Notes under the pieces: generated by a model
Told to the model about the DNA's origin: nothing
Databases searched by the model: none
What the model saw: the letters and a program-made list of their open reading frames with translations, nothing else
Assembly: GCF_019793435.1 (NCBI RefSeq)
Contig: NZ_JAILYH010000002.1
Location: forward strand, 434,001-498,000
From: Rhizobium redzepovicii
GTDB lineage: Bacteria > Pseudomonadota > Alphaproteobacteria > Rhizobiales > Rhizobiaceae
DNA: 64,000 nucleotides
Reading direction: 5' to 3'
Part shown: piece by piece, positions 8,019 to 16,527 of the stretch
Position numbering within the stretch: the stretch's first letter is position 1
Layout of the letters: every line of letters begins with the position of its first letter
Translations under genes and position numbers: made by a program

Positions 8019-11000
8019 TCATGCCTCTGCCGGGACATCGGCCTTGACGGCTTCGTCTCTCGGGATCCTGAACCATGCGACGTAGAGCGCCGGCAGGAAC
8101 AGCAGGGTGAGCGCGGTTCCCACAACGATGCCGCCCATCATGGCGTAAGCCATCGGTCCCCAGAATATTTCGCGCGAGATCGGGATCAGCGCGAGGGTGG
8201 CAGCCGCAGCGGTTAGCATGATCGGCCGCATGCGGTGCTCGGTCGCCTCGATGACCGCCTGCCAGGCCGCAACACCCTCGGCGCGCAGATGTTCGATCTG
8301 CACGACCAGGATGACCGAGTTGCGGATCAGGATGCCGATCAGCGCCAGTATGCCGAGGATTGCGACGAAGCCCATCGGCGCATTGCTGAGCAGCAGCGCC
8401 GCCACCACGCCGATCAGCGCCGTCGGGGCGACCGCGAAGACCAGGAAGAGGCGGCTGAAACTCTGCAGCTGGATCATCAGGATCGTCGCCATGATGAACA
8501 GCATCAGCGGAGCCACCGCCGCAATCGGCCCTTGCGCTTCGGCGCTGGATTCGACCGCACCGCCCACTTCCACTTTGTATCCCACAGGCAGGCTCTTCTG
8601 GAATTCCTCGACCTTCGGCTTGAGCTGGTCGACGATCGTGGCCGGCTGCGTCGAACCAATGACGGCCGCCTTGAGGGTGATCGTCGGCTGCCGGTCACGA
8701 CGCCAAATCGTCGGCTGCTCGAGCTCGTAGCGGAAATTCGCAACCGCCGAGAGCGGCACGACCTTGCCGTTGGAGGTCGAGAGCTGCAGATTCTCAAGCG
8801 TCTGGATGGAATCGCGTTCGGAAGCCCGGGCGCGCCCGACGACGTTGACCAGATAGATGTCATCGCGGATCTGTGTGGCGGTAGAGCCTTCAACGATGCC
8901 GTTGAGAGCGGTGGCGATATCCTCCGAGGAGACGCCGAGCTGGCGCGCCTTGTCCTGCAGCACATCGACCTTGACCACACGCGAGGGTTCGTTCCAATCA
9001 AGCACCATGTTCGACAGCAGCGGATGTTGCCCGACGACGCCGGCAAATTGCTGGGAGACTTCCCGGACTGTCTGGATATCGGGGCCGCTGATGCGGTACT
9101 GGACCGGCTTGCCCACCGGCGGACCGATGTCGAGAAGCTTGACGAAGGCGTCGGTGCCCGGGAAGGTTTTCGTCAGATAGTCCTGCAGTTCCGCCCGCAC
9201 CTTGTCGCGCACGTCGAGGCCTTTGGTGACGATCACCGTCTGTCCGAACGACACGTCGGGCGTCTGCACGTCGAAGGAAAGGATAAAGCGCGGGGCGCCC
9301 TGGCCGACATAGGTTGTCCAGTGATCTATATCCTTGTTGCCGGCCAGCATCTCTTTTTCGAACATGGCCATCTGCCTGTTGGTCTCGGCGATCGAACTGT
9401 TATGCGGCAGGTTCCAGTCGATGATCAGCTCGGGCCTGTCAGAATTGGGGAAGAACTGCTGCTGCACCAGCCCCATGCCGCCGATCGAGAGGCCGAAGAC
9501 GCCGACAGTCAGTATGATGGTGATCCAGCGCCAGCGCATCGCCAACCCCAGAAGCCAGGAGAAGACGGCGGCAAAGCGGCCCTTCTTCTCATGATGCGAC
9601 TTCATGGTCTTCGGCAGGATGGTGACGCCGAGAAGCGGCGTGAACAGCACCGCCACAATCCAGGAAACGACCAGCGAAACCGCGATGACCACGAAAAGCG
9701 TAAAGGTGAATTCGCCGGCGGCGCTGTTGTTGAGACCGACGGGAATGAAGCCGGCGACGGTGACGAGCGTTCCCGTCAGCATCGGAAAGGCGGTCGACGT
9801 ATAGACGTAGGTTGCAGCTTTCCTCAGATCGTCGCCCGCCTCCAGGCGGGCCACCATCATTTCGACAGCGATCATGGCGTCATCGACGAGCAGCCCGAGC
9901 GCGATAATGAGTGCGCCGAGCGAGATGCGCTGCAGCGAGATGCCGGAATATTCCATCACCACGAAGGTGATCGCCAGCACGAGCGGTATGGAGATCGCCA
10001 CCACCATACCAGCGCGAAGGCCGAGGCTGATAAAGCTGATGACGAGCACGATGACGATCGCTTCGAAGAGCGCCCGGGTAAAGCCGGAAACCGCCTCATC
10101 GACGACATGCGGCTGGTCGGAAACACGGTGGACGTCCACACCGATCGGAAGATCGCCGACGACACGTTTCATCTGCGCATCGAGCCCCTCGCCGAACTGC
10201 AGCAGGTTGGCGCCCTGTTTCATGCCGATGGCAAGTCCGATCGCCGGCTGGCCGTCGAACCGGAACAGCGATGAGGGCGGGTCCACATAGCCGCGCTTGA
10301 TCGTAGCGACATCGGTCAGCGGGAAGAAGCGGTCGTTGATGCGAAGGTTGATCGACCGCAGGCTTTCCTCGGAGGTAAACTGTCCGCTCACCCGCAAGGC
10401 AATACGCTCCGGCCCGGCATCGACGAAGCCGGATTGCGTCACGGCATTCTGCGCCTGCAGGGTCTGAATGACAGACTGCTGGTCGATGCCGAGGGCTGCG
10501 ATCTGGCGGGTGGAGAATTCGAGATAGATCGCCTCGTCCTGCGCGCCGACCACATCGACCTTGCCGACATTAGGCACGGTCAGAACCTCGGAGCGGGCAT
10601 CTTCCACAAGATCGCGAAGCTGGCGCTGGGTCAGGCCGTCACTGGTGAAGGCGTAGATGTTTCCGAACACGTCGCCAAAGCGATCGTTGAAGAAGGGACC
10701 GACGACGCCGGTCGGGAAATCGCCCTTGATGTCGGCGATCATGTTGCGGATGCGCAGCCAGGTCGGCGCGACATCCCTTGCCTTGGTGGTCGGCAGCAGT
10801 TCGACGAAGACTGTCGTCTGGCCGGCGACGGTCTCGCTCTTCGTGTAGTCGAGCGATTCCAGTTCCTGGAGCTTCTTCTCGATCCGGTCGGTCACCTGCC
10901 GCGTCACCTCATCGGCGGAGGCGCCCGGCCACTGCGCGGTGATCACCATCGTTTTGATCGTGAAGTTCGGGTCTTCCTCGCGGCCGAGATTCAGATAGGA

Positions 11001-11090
11001 GAAGGCGCCGGCGAGAATGAAGACGATCATGAAGTACCAGACGAGCGACCGGTGTTCGAGCGCCCAGTCGGAGAGATTGAAGGACTTCAC
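8019..11090 (-). CDS. RND-family efflux pump, inner-membrane subunit
   Basis: A 1023-residue AcrB-like proton/drug antiporter with 12 expected membrane segments and two large periplasmic loops. The fourth transmembrane helix carries GLLVDDAMIAVEM, with the DD pair used in proton relay. The N-terminus (LEHRSLVWYFMIVFILAGAFSYLNLGREEDPNF) matches the RND family. Its ATG overlaps the stop of the preceding adaptor gene by 4 bases (ATGA), so adaptor and pump are coupled. No outer-membrane channel gene is present, so a TolC-type protein encoded elsewhere must complete the complex. Regulation is probably by the divergent TetR repressor. Confidence 0.93.
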   Translation of the reverse strand: MKSFNLSDWALEHRSLVWYFMIVFILAGAFSYLNLGREEDPNFTIKTMVITAQWPGASADEVTRQVTDRIEKKLQELESLDYTKSETVAGQTTVFVELLPTTKARDVAPTWLRIRNMIADIKGDFPTGVVGPFFNDRFGDVFGNIYAFTSDGLTQRQLRDLVEDARSEVLTVPNVGKVDVVGAQDEAIYLEFSTRQIAALGIDQQSVIQTLQAQNAVTQSGFVDAGPERIALRVSGQFTSEESLRSINLRINDRFFPLTDVATIKRGYVDPPSSLFRFDGQPAIGLAIGMKQGANLLQFGEGLDAQMKRVVGDLPIGVDVHRVSDQPHVVDEAVSGFTRALFEAIVIVLVISFISLGLRAGMVVAISIPLVLAITFVVMEYSGISLQRISLGALIIALGLLVDDAMIAVEMMVARLEAGDDLRKAATYVYTSTAFPMLTGTLVTVAGFIPVGLNNSAAGEFTFTLFVVIAVSLVVSWIVAVLFTPLLGVTILPKTMKSHHEKKGRFAAVFSWLLGLAMRWRWITIILTVGVFGLSIGGMGLVQQQFFPNSDRPELIIDWNLPHNSSIAETNRQMAMFEKEMLAGNKDIDHWTTYVGQGAPRFILSFDVQTPDVSFGQTVIVTKGLDVRDKVRAELQDYLTKTFPGTDAFVKLLDIGPPVGKPVQYRISGPDIQTVREVSQQFAGVVGQHPLLSNMVLDWNEPSRVVKVDVLQDKARQLGVSSEDIATALNGIVEGSTATQIRDDIYLVNVVGRARASERDSIQTLENLQLSTSNGKVVPLSAVANFRYELEQPTIWRRDRQPTITLKAAVIGSTQPATIVDQLKPKVEEFQKSLPVGYKVEVGGAVESSAEAQGPIAAVAPLMLFIMATILMIQLQSFSRLFLVFAVAPTALIGVVAALLLSNAPMGFVAILGILALIGILIRNSVILVVQIEHLRAEGVAAWQAVIEATEHRMRPIMLTAAAATLALIPISREIFWGPMAYAMMGGIVVGTALTLLFLPALYVAWFRIPRDEAVKADVPAEA

Positions 11091-12175
11091 TGGCTGATCT
11101 CCTGGTCGATCCTGATGGCCTGGCCATCCTCAAGTTTATGCACGCCGGCCACGACCACCCGTTCTCCGGGGGCAAGCCCTTCGGTGACGCGGACAGTGCC
11201 GCCATCGACGACGTCTCCGTCGATCTTCACGCGGCGGCGCGAGACTTTCTTGCCCGGCACATCGACGATCCAGACGCTCGGGCCGTCGGTGGCGGCAAGG
11301 ATTGCCGAAGACGGCAGCACGATCTCCGGATCGGCGGCGATGGTGGCTAAGGCTGTGATGACGGAGCCAAGCCTGAAAGCCTCAGGCGGATCGCTGAGCG
11401 CGATCTTGGTCCGGCTCGTCCGCGTAGCCGTCTCCGCCTCCGGCGCAATCTCGCGCACGACGCCGGATGTGCGGATCGTCGGATCGAGCTGCAGCGTCAC
11501 CTCGAACGGCGCACCGATGTTCAACCTCTGGGCGGCGCCCTGCGGCACGTCGACAACGGCGTCGCGCTTGTCCGGCCGCGCGATTGTCACGACGGTCTGG
11601 CCGGCGGAGACGACCTGACCGACCTCGGCCGAGGTCGCCGTCACCACCCCGTCGAATTCCGCCCGAAGCTGGGCATAACCGAGCTGCTCCTTGGCTTTGT
11701 CGAGATTGGCCTGCGCCTTGGCGACGGCAGCTGCGGCCGTGCGTCTTGCCTGCTCGGCCTCTTCGAGCGCGGCCTCGGTGCCGGAGCGCGACTCCAGCAA
11801 CGCGCGCTGGCGCTGCTCGGTGGTCACGGCGTTTCTGAGCTGAGCGTCGCTGTTTTCCACGTCGGATTGGGCGCTGCGCACCGCAAGCTCCAGCCCCAGC
11901 GGATCGATGGCGGCAACCACGTCACCCTTCTTGACGACATCCCCGACATTGACATTGCGGGCGATCATTCGCCCGAGAATCCGGAAACCGAGTTCGGTCT
12001 CGATCGTCGGCTCGATCGTGCCCGTCAGGCTGAGCCTCGAAGCGGACGTCTGCTTGACGGTCATCGACAGCACCGGACGAGGCGCCTCCTTTCCGCTCTC
12101 GTCTTCCTTCGGCGCGCAAGAGGAAACCAGGGCCGTGCCCACCATCAGCGCGACTATCTTGAGACGAATACTCAC
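11087..12175 (-). CDS. RND efflux periplasmic adaptor, second of a tandem pair
   Basis: A 362-residue membrane-fusion protein. A short signal with lipobox VSSC near residues 17-20 suggests lipid anchoring. Then come the lipoyl half (LGFRILGRMIARNVNVGDVVKKGDVVAAID), a long alanine-rich helical hairpin (about residues 100-165), the second lipoyl half (ATSAEVGQVVSAGQTVVTIA) and a beta-barrel. It bridges the inner-membrane pump and an outer-membrane channel. It overlaps both neighbours by 4 bases. Two different adaptors for one pump recalls the TriABC arrangement of Pseudomonas, where both are needed. Confidence 0.9.
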   Translation of the reverse strand: MSIRLKIVALMVGTALVSSCAPKEDESGKEAPRPVLSMTVKQTSASRLSLTGTIEPTIETELGFRILGRMIARNVNVGDVVKKGDVVAAIDPLGLELAVRSAQSDVENSDAQLRNAVTTEQRQRALLESRSGTEAALEEAEQARRTAAAAVAKAQANLDKAKEQLGYAQLRAEFDGVVTATSAEVGQVVSAGQTVVTIARPDKRDAVVDVPQGAAQRLNIGAPFEVTLQLDPTIRTSGVVREIAPEAETATRTSRTKIALSDPPEAFRLGSVITALATIAADPEIVLPSSAILAATDGPSVWIVDVPGKKVSRRRVKIDGDVVDGGTVRVTEGLAPGERVVVAGVHKLEDGQAIRIDQEISQ

Positions 12176-13245
12176 TTGGAAGCTTCCTTGAGATAAGACA
12201 CGATTTCACCGGGTCTGAGGAATTTGGTCCCGTCGGTCACCACGGTCTCTCCTGTCGAGACGCCCGATTTCACGATGAAGCTGCCGGTCTCGTAACCGGC
12301 AACGTCGACCGCCCTGACCGAAACTGCCGACGACGCGGGATCGACGATCCAGACGGCCGGTTTGCCATCCTTGGAGGTCATGGCCGACCAGGGCAATTGG
12401 ATGACGTCCTGCGGGACGTAAGTGAATCGCCCGACGACGGGAGCGCCGAGCGGAATGGGAGCATCGCTCGTTATCGCGACCTTGACCCTGATCGTGCCGG
12501 TGGAGGAATCGATCGTCGGAGAAATTTCGCGAACCCTAGCCGTGATCTTCTGCGAAGGGGCCGACAGAAGGGTCACGGTTCCATCGCCGTCCACCGGACG
12601 CAGGAATGCGCTTTCGACCACTTCGAACACGGCGTCACGGTCGCCGTCATGAGCAAGGGTAAAGACAACCTGGGCTGCCTGCGCCACCTGCCCTACTTCG
12701 GCATTGCGCGCGGTGATCACACCGTCGGCATCCGCCTTCAACTCCGTGTAGGACAGAGTGTCCTGAGCCGTTTCCAACAGTGCCTGCGCCGACTTCGCCG
12801 ATGCCTGCGCGGTCAGAAGCGCCTCTTGCGCCTGATCGAGCGCGGCACGCGTCGTCACCTGCGTTCGAAACAGACTCTGCTGGCGATCATAGGCAAGCTG
12901 CGCTTGGGTCTGCTGCGCCTCAGCGGACTGAAGATTGGCGGCGGCCACATCCAGGTCGGCCTTCTGCTCTTCCGGATCGATGCGCGCAAGCAGTTGGCCC
13001 GCCTTCACGCTCTGCCCGACCTCCACCAACCGCTCGACGATCTTGCCGCTGACGCGGAAGGACAGATCGGTCTGGATACGGGCCCGAACTTCTCCGGTCA
13101 GCGCGCCGCCCTCGGCCAGTGGCTCAGACTTGGCCACGACGACGCCGACCTGCCGCGGGATCGGCTCTGTCGGCCCGCTCGAATCGCTGCATGATCCGAG
13201 ACCGATGGCGCATACGATCGCGATAGCGATCCGAATGGTTCTCAT
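12172..13245 (-). CDS. RND efflux periplasmic adaptor, first gene of the operon
   Basis: A membrane-fusion protein of 357 residues from the ATG at 13245, chosen over an upstream in-frame ATG because AGAGGT sits just before it and the protein then begins with a proper lipoprotein signal (MRTIRIAIAIVCAIGLGSC). Lipoyl, helical-hairpin and barrel regions follow in normal order, with SFRVSGKIVERLVEVGQSVKAGQ as the first lipoyl half. It is clearly a paralogue of the next gene but diverged, so this is not a recent duplication. The TetR operator lies about 40-60 bases upstream. Confidence 0.9.
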   Translation of the reverse strand: MRTIRIAIAIVCAIGLGSCSDSSGPTEPIPRQVGVVVAKSEPLAEGGALTGEVRARIQTDLSFRVSGKIVERLVEVGQSVKAGQLLARIDPEEQKADLDVAAANLQSAEAQQTQAQLAYDRQQSLFRTQVTTRAALDQAQEALLTAQASAKSAQALLETAQDTLSYTELKADADGVITARNAEVGQVAQAAQVVFTLAHDGDRDAVFEVVESAFLRPVDGDGTVTLLSAPSQKITARVREISPTIDSSTGTIRVKVAITSDAPIPLGAPVVGRFTYVPQDVIQLPWSAMTSKDGKPAVWIVDPASSAVSVRAVDVAGYETGSFIVKSGVSTGETVVTDGTKFLRPGEIVSYLKEASK

Positions 13246-13281
13246 AGTTGACCTCTTGCTCTCCACGGCAGCTGCTATATA

Positions 13282-13303
13282 ATTGACTGACGCATTAGTC
13301 AAT
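13282..13303. promoter_or_regulatory. TetR-type operator overlapping two divergent promoters
   Basis: Perfect 7-base arms ATTGACT (13282-13288) and AGTCAAT (13297-13303) are separated by 8 bases. Read on the minus strand, one arm supplies a TTGACT -35 with TATAGC 17 bases on, facing the efflux operon. On the plus strand the other arm gives TTGACT and, 17 bases on, AACTTT, facing the tetR-like gene. Repressor bound here would block both. Confidence 0.72.
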
Positions 13304-13355
13304 GAAACTTTGCGCCGCAGGGACGAGTGCGCGCGCAACAGCGGGGAGGTGGGAA

Positions 13356-13988
13356 ATGGCAGCTCAGAAGAAGCTCACAAGGGCGGAACAGAAGGCGCTA
13401 CGGCCCGTCCAGATCCTGCATGCCGCCTTTGAGGAATTCGTCAAATGCGGCTTTTCCGGCACACGGGTCGAAGACATCGCCGACAGAGTCGGCGTCACCA
13501 AGGGCACGATCTACGTCTACTTCGAGACGAAGGAAAAGCTATTCGAAGCCATGATCATTCACTTCTCCGTGCCGTTTCAGGAGCTGCTCGCGATCGCCGA
13601 TCGGCTGAGTGGCAGCGCTACCGACAGGTTGACGTCCATTCTCGGCCTCTTTTACGACCAAATCCCCGAGGACCGCACGACGCGCGAATTGACGCGGCTG
13701 GTCATTTCGGAGGGACAGCGTTTCCCCGACCTGATCGATCGCCACCACGATCAGTTCATCGCGCCGATCATTGCCAAGATCGACGCCCTCATCTTGGAGG
13801 GTGTGGCGGCGGGTGAGTTTCGTCCAATTCCGGTGGAATTTTCCGACATCGTAGTCGCGCCTATCCTGACGACGACGGTTCTGCGGCTGATATTCGACGA
13901 CCGCCGCGTGCCCACTCCCAACAAGGAGGCCTTCCTGCGGACCTATTTCGACCTGCTGTTCAACGGCCTGCTCGCCAATCCCCTGTGA
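13356..13988 (+). CDS. TetR-family repressor of the efflux operon
   Basis: A 210-residue regulator from the ATG at 13356, preferred because GGGGAGG lies 6 bases before it; the earlier ATG at 13302 falls inside the operator. The N-terminal helix-turn-helix is typical (AAFEEFVKCGFSGTRVEDIA, then VGVTKGTIYVYFETKEKLFEAM). The C-terminal half is helical and would bind the inducer, probably a pump substrate. It is divergent from the RND operon and shares its promoter region, the standard arrangement for a self-regulating local repressor. Confidence 0.88.
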   Translation: MAAQKKLTRAEQKALRPVQILHAAFEEFVKCGFSGTRVEDIADRVGVTKGTIYVYFETKEKLFEAMIIHFSVPFQELLAIADRLSGSATDRLTSILGLFYDQIPEDRTTRELTRLVISEGQRFPDLIDRHHDQFIAPIIAKIDALILEGVAAGEFRPIPVEFSDIVVAPILTTTVLRLIFDDRRVPTPNKEAFLRTYFDLLFNGLLANPL

Positions 13989-14166
13989 TCACCAATGGCT
14001 CTCGGCGCCCGCAATCATCGCCCGTTTGCGGCAGCGCTGCGGCCAGTTATCGCCGAAAGCGGAAAAATAGGCGAAAGCGCACGTAGCTTTTCTGAAGTCT
14101 TTATGTGAAAACATCGCGTTAGCTTGTGTCTTCGAAGGCACAACCTCAATTCGCGACGGAATAAAA

Positions 14167-15204
14167 GTGGAACGCAAAGTCAATCTCAAGGATGTCGCGC
14201 GCGACGCTGATGTATCGCTGAGTACGGCCTCGCATGCGCTGAACGGAACCGCGCCGCTGACGGTCGAAGTGCGCGAAAGGGTCCTGGATTCGGCCAAACG
14301 CTTAGGATATCTCGACCGCCGCAGGAAGAAGGCGACGATCGCGGCGCTGCGCGTCCTGCTTCTTGCCATTCCGGGCGATGCCGCGCCGGAGAGCGACCTT
14401 AACCTGGTGAGCTGGACCATCCTCAACGGCCTCAGGAAGGAGTGCGAGCGTCGCGGCATCCGGATCGTGCCTTTCGTCAGCACCGGACGGCGCATCGACG
14501 GCGCTGAGGTCAGGCAGATCGCGCTCTCCGAGCGCGCCGACGGCATCGTGGTGCTGAACGACGATCAGCCGGAACTCATCCGCAGCCTCTCTTCCCCTGA
14601 TATGCCGGTTGTTATCGTCAACGGCGAGGATCCGGCCATGCTGGTCGATACGGTGACACCGGAAAACCGCTTCGGGGCGCGTCTTGGCATCGAGCATCTG
14701 CTGGCGCTCGGACATCGCCGCATCCTGCACCTGACCTGGAAGGGCCGCACGACCATCCAGCGCAGATATGACGGCTTTTCCGATGCCTATTTCGCTGCAC
14801 AGCTTCCCGTGCCCGAAGACATGATCGTGGAGGCCGAAGGATATGAGCCTCGTCACGGCGAGGCTGCCATCAACGCGCTGCTCGACCGCGATCCCACGAT
14901 GAAAGGTGCCACCGCCGTCTTCTGCGCCGCCGACAATCTGGCGCTCGGCTGCCTGAAGGCATTGGCCGATCACGGCATAGGCGTGCCTGAAGCGATCTCC
15001 GTGCTGGGCTTCGACGATATCGTCCCCGGCGAATTCAGCCGTCCGCCGCTTTCAACCGTCAGCGTACCTACCGACAAGCTCGGCGCTGCCGCCTTGGCGC
15101 TCATCGAACAGAGGCTGGTCGCCAACGACCCGCAGCGGCCGGCCCATCGCCTGGAACTCGGATGCCACCTCGTTCTGCGCGGCAGCATCGCCCCGCCGCG
15201 CTAA
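14167..15204 (+). CDS. LacI-family transcriptional regulator
   Basis: A 345-residue regulator with a GTG start. The N-terminal LacI helix-turn-helix reads VNLKDVARDADVSLSTASHALNG, followed by hinge helix VRERVLDSAKRLGY and a periplasmic-binding-protein-like sensor domain ending in the usual LGFDDIVPGEFSRPPLSTV. It would bind a sugar or sugar phosphate and repress sugar genes. No target is immediately adjacent: the tetR-like gene lies upstream and a convergent AraC gene downstream. The pectin module 3 kb away is a candidate target, by inference only. Confidence 0.88.
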   Translation: MERKVNLKDVARDADVSLSTASHALNGTAPLTVEVRERVLDSAKRLGYLDRRRKKATIAALRVLLLAIPGDAAPESDLNLVSWTILNGLRKECERRGIRIVPFVSTGRRIDGAEVRQIALSERADGIVVLNDDQPELIRSLSSPDMPVVIVNGEDPAMLVDTVTPENRFGARLGIEHLLALGHRRILHLTWKGRTTIQRRYDGFSDAYFAAQLPVPEDMIVEAEGYEPRHGEAAINALLDRDPTMKGATAVFCAADNLALGCLKALADHGIGVPEAISVLGFDDIVPGEFSRPPLSTVSVPTDKLGAAALALIEQRLVANDPQRPAHRLELGCHLVLRGSIAPPR

Positions 15205-15241
15205 AAAAATCATCCGAAGGCGTCAAAGGCTGAAGCCTAAA

Positions 15242-16261
15242 TCAACGCAAGCGCTCCGCCCGCAGGCGCGTATCCCGCGGGCTTTCGCCGAAGGTGCTAC
15301 GATAGATGATGGAGAACCTGCCCGCATGCGCGAAGCCCCATATCGTGCAGATTTCGCGGACGGATTGCTGGTTCGTTGGATCCCGCAATTGCTCACGGGC
15401 CGCTTGCAGCCGGATCGTGCGCAGGTAACCAGCCGGCGAAGTCCCCCTGAAGGCCTTGAAGCCCGTCTGCAGGGCGCGAAGTGAAACGCCGACATCGTCC
15501 GCAACCATCGTCATGGTGAGAGGTTCGGCGATATTGGCATGCATATAGTCGATGGCACGCCGGACATGCCAAGGCGCAACCAGCGACACTTTCTTTTTTT
15601 CCAGATGGCCGGACAGGCGGTGGTGGCCAAATCGGATGACAAGATGAGCGAGCGTTTCGCTCATCGTTGCCATGGCGAGAGGAGAAGACAGAAGCGGACC
15701 GCCGTTGCGCATGCCTTGCACGATCGTCTGCACCAGGTTGCCGATAAGCTGGCCCGATTGTGTCGAAAGATCCAGGATGGGCTCAAGGTCGAGCGATTCG
15801 GACAGCGGCGTTTCCGCAAGTGAAATGAGCGCACGTTTCACGATTTTCCAGTCGAGGAAGAGGACATCCGAAGTGTGCGGACCCTGGACGAAACGATCAC
15901 CGGCCTCATGGTTATTGGCCATGAGAACATAACCCGCTCCACTTTCAACCGCCCTTTTCCCAATGGACACTCGAAAGGACCCTGTCTGCGGGAGGTAGAA
16001 AGCAAGGTGTTGGGGCGTCTCATTGAGCGTTCGAACTGTCCATGAACTTTGAAAGACGGAGTGAAGGACCGTAAACCCATCGCCTCTTCTCAAGTCTGCC
16101 GCCCAACGGAAGTTTCGGTCGTTGCCCAGCGGTTGTGCGGCAAAAACCCCATAACCGGTCGACAATGTTTTAACCATCGACTCGAAGTCGTGGCCTTGGT
16201 GCGTCGGTGCGAACTCATAATCCTCGCGCTCAGGAGCGCGCGCCGTGTTCTCGTACCTCAT
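15242..16261 (-). CDS. AraC-family transcriptional activator
   Basis: A 339-residue regulator. The C-terminal hundred residues hold the two AraC helix-turn-helix units (RRAIDYMHANIAEPLTMTMVADDVGVSLRALQTGFKAF, about residues 228-265, then ICTIWGFAHAGRFSIIYRSTFGESP). The N-terminal part resembles the AraC-binding-like domain seen in regulators of aromatic degradation (LPQTGSFRVSIGKRAV). No catabolic operon is adjacent, so the inducer and target are unknown. It is convergent with the LacI gene and divergent from the ROK gene, with about 265 bases of shared upstream region. Confidence 0.85.
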   Translation of the reverse strand: MRYENTARAPEREDYEFAPTHQGHDFESMVKTLSTGYGVFAAQPLGNDRNFRWAADLRRGDGFTVLHSVFQSSWTVRTLNETPQHLAFYLPQTGSFRVSIGKRAVESGAGYVLMANNHEAGDRFVQGPHTSDVLFLDWKIVKRALISLAETPLSESLDLEPILDLSTQSGQLIGNLVQTIVQGMRNGGPLLSSPLAMATMSETLAHLVIRFGHHRLSGHLEKKKVSLVAPWHVRRAIDYMHANIAEPLTMTMVADDVGVSLRALQTGFKAFRGTSPAGYLRTIRLQAAREQLRDPTNQQSVREICTIWGFAHAGRFSIIYRSTFGESPRDTRLRAERLR

Positions 16262-16492
16262 GCAGTTCGATCCTCTCTTTCAGCACCCGCCTCCCCATGG
16301 CCGAACGTTCCATCCCGCTCAGGCTTGAGTGGTGGCGAATGGGTTCTCCTCCAAACGAACGGACCCGCTCTTTGAGTCCCTGAAACAAGCTCATCTCGGC
16401 TGGCTTGGCCAATCTTGATGAGGTAAGCAAGCTCGGCAAACGAGGGACCGAATCCCCTCATTTGACAGAAGCAACACGCCCCTTCAATGTGC

Positions 16493-16511
16493 TTCACACT
16501 CACAGTGTAAA
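16493..16511. promoter_or_regulatory. Inverted repeat upstream of the ROK gene
   Basis: Arms ACACT (16496-16500) and AGTGT (16504-16508) around CAC extend outward as TT/AA with one mismatch, giving a 19-base near-palindrome that ends 16 bases before the ATG of the ROK gene. A TTGACA lies at 16462-16467. The position suits an autoregulatory operator. No other copy was noticed. Confidence 0.35.
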
Positions 16512-16527
16512 TCAAAACGATCTGCAA

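Noticed and set aside
8235..10274. Long plus-strand open frame opposite the RND pump gene
   Set aside because: It is the antisense shadow of a high-GC gene: rich in His, Asp and Arg, with no family features, and the pump gene on the other strand is certain.
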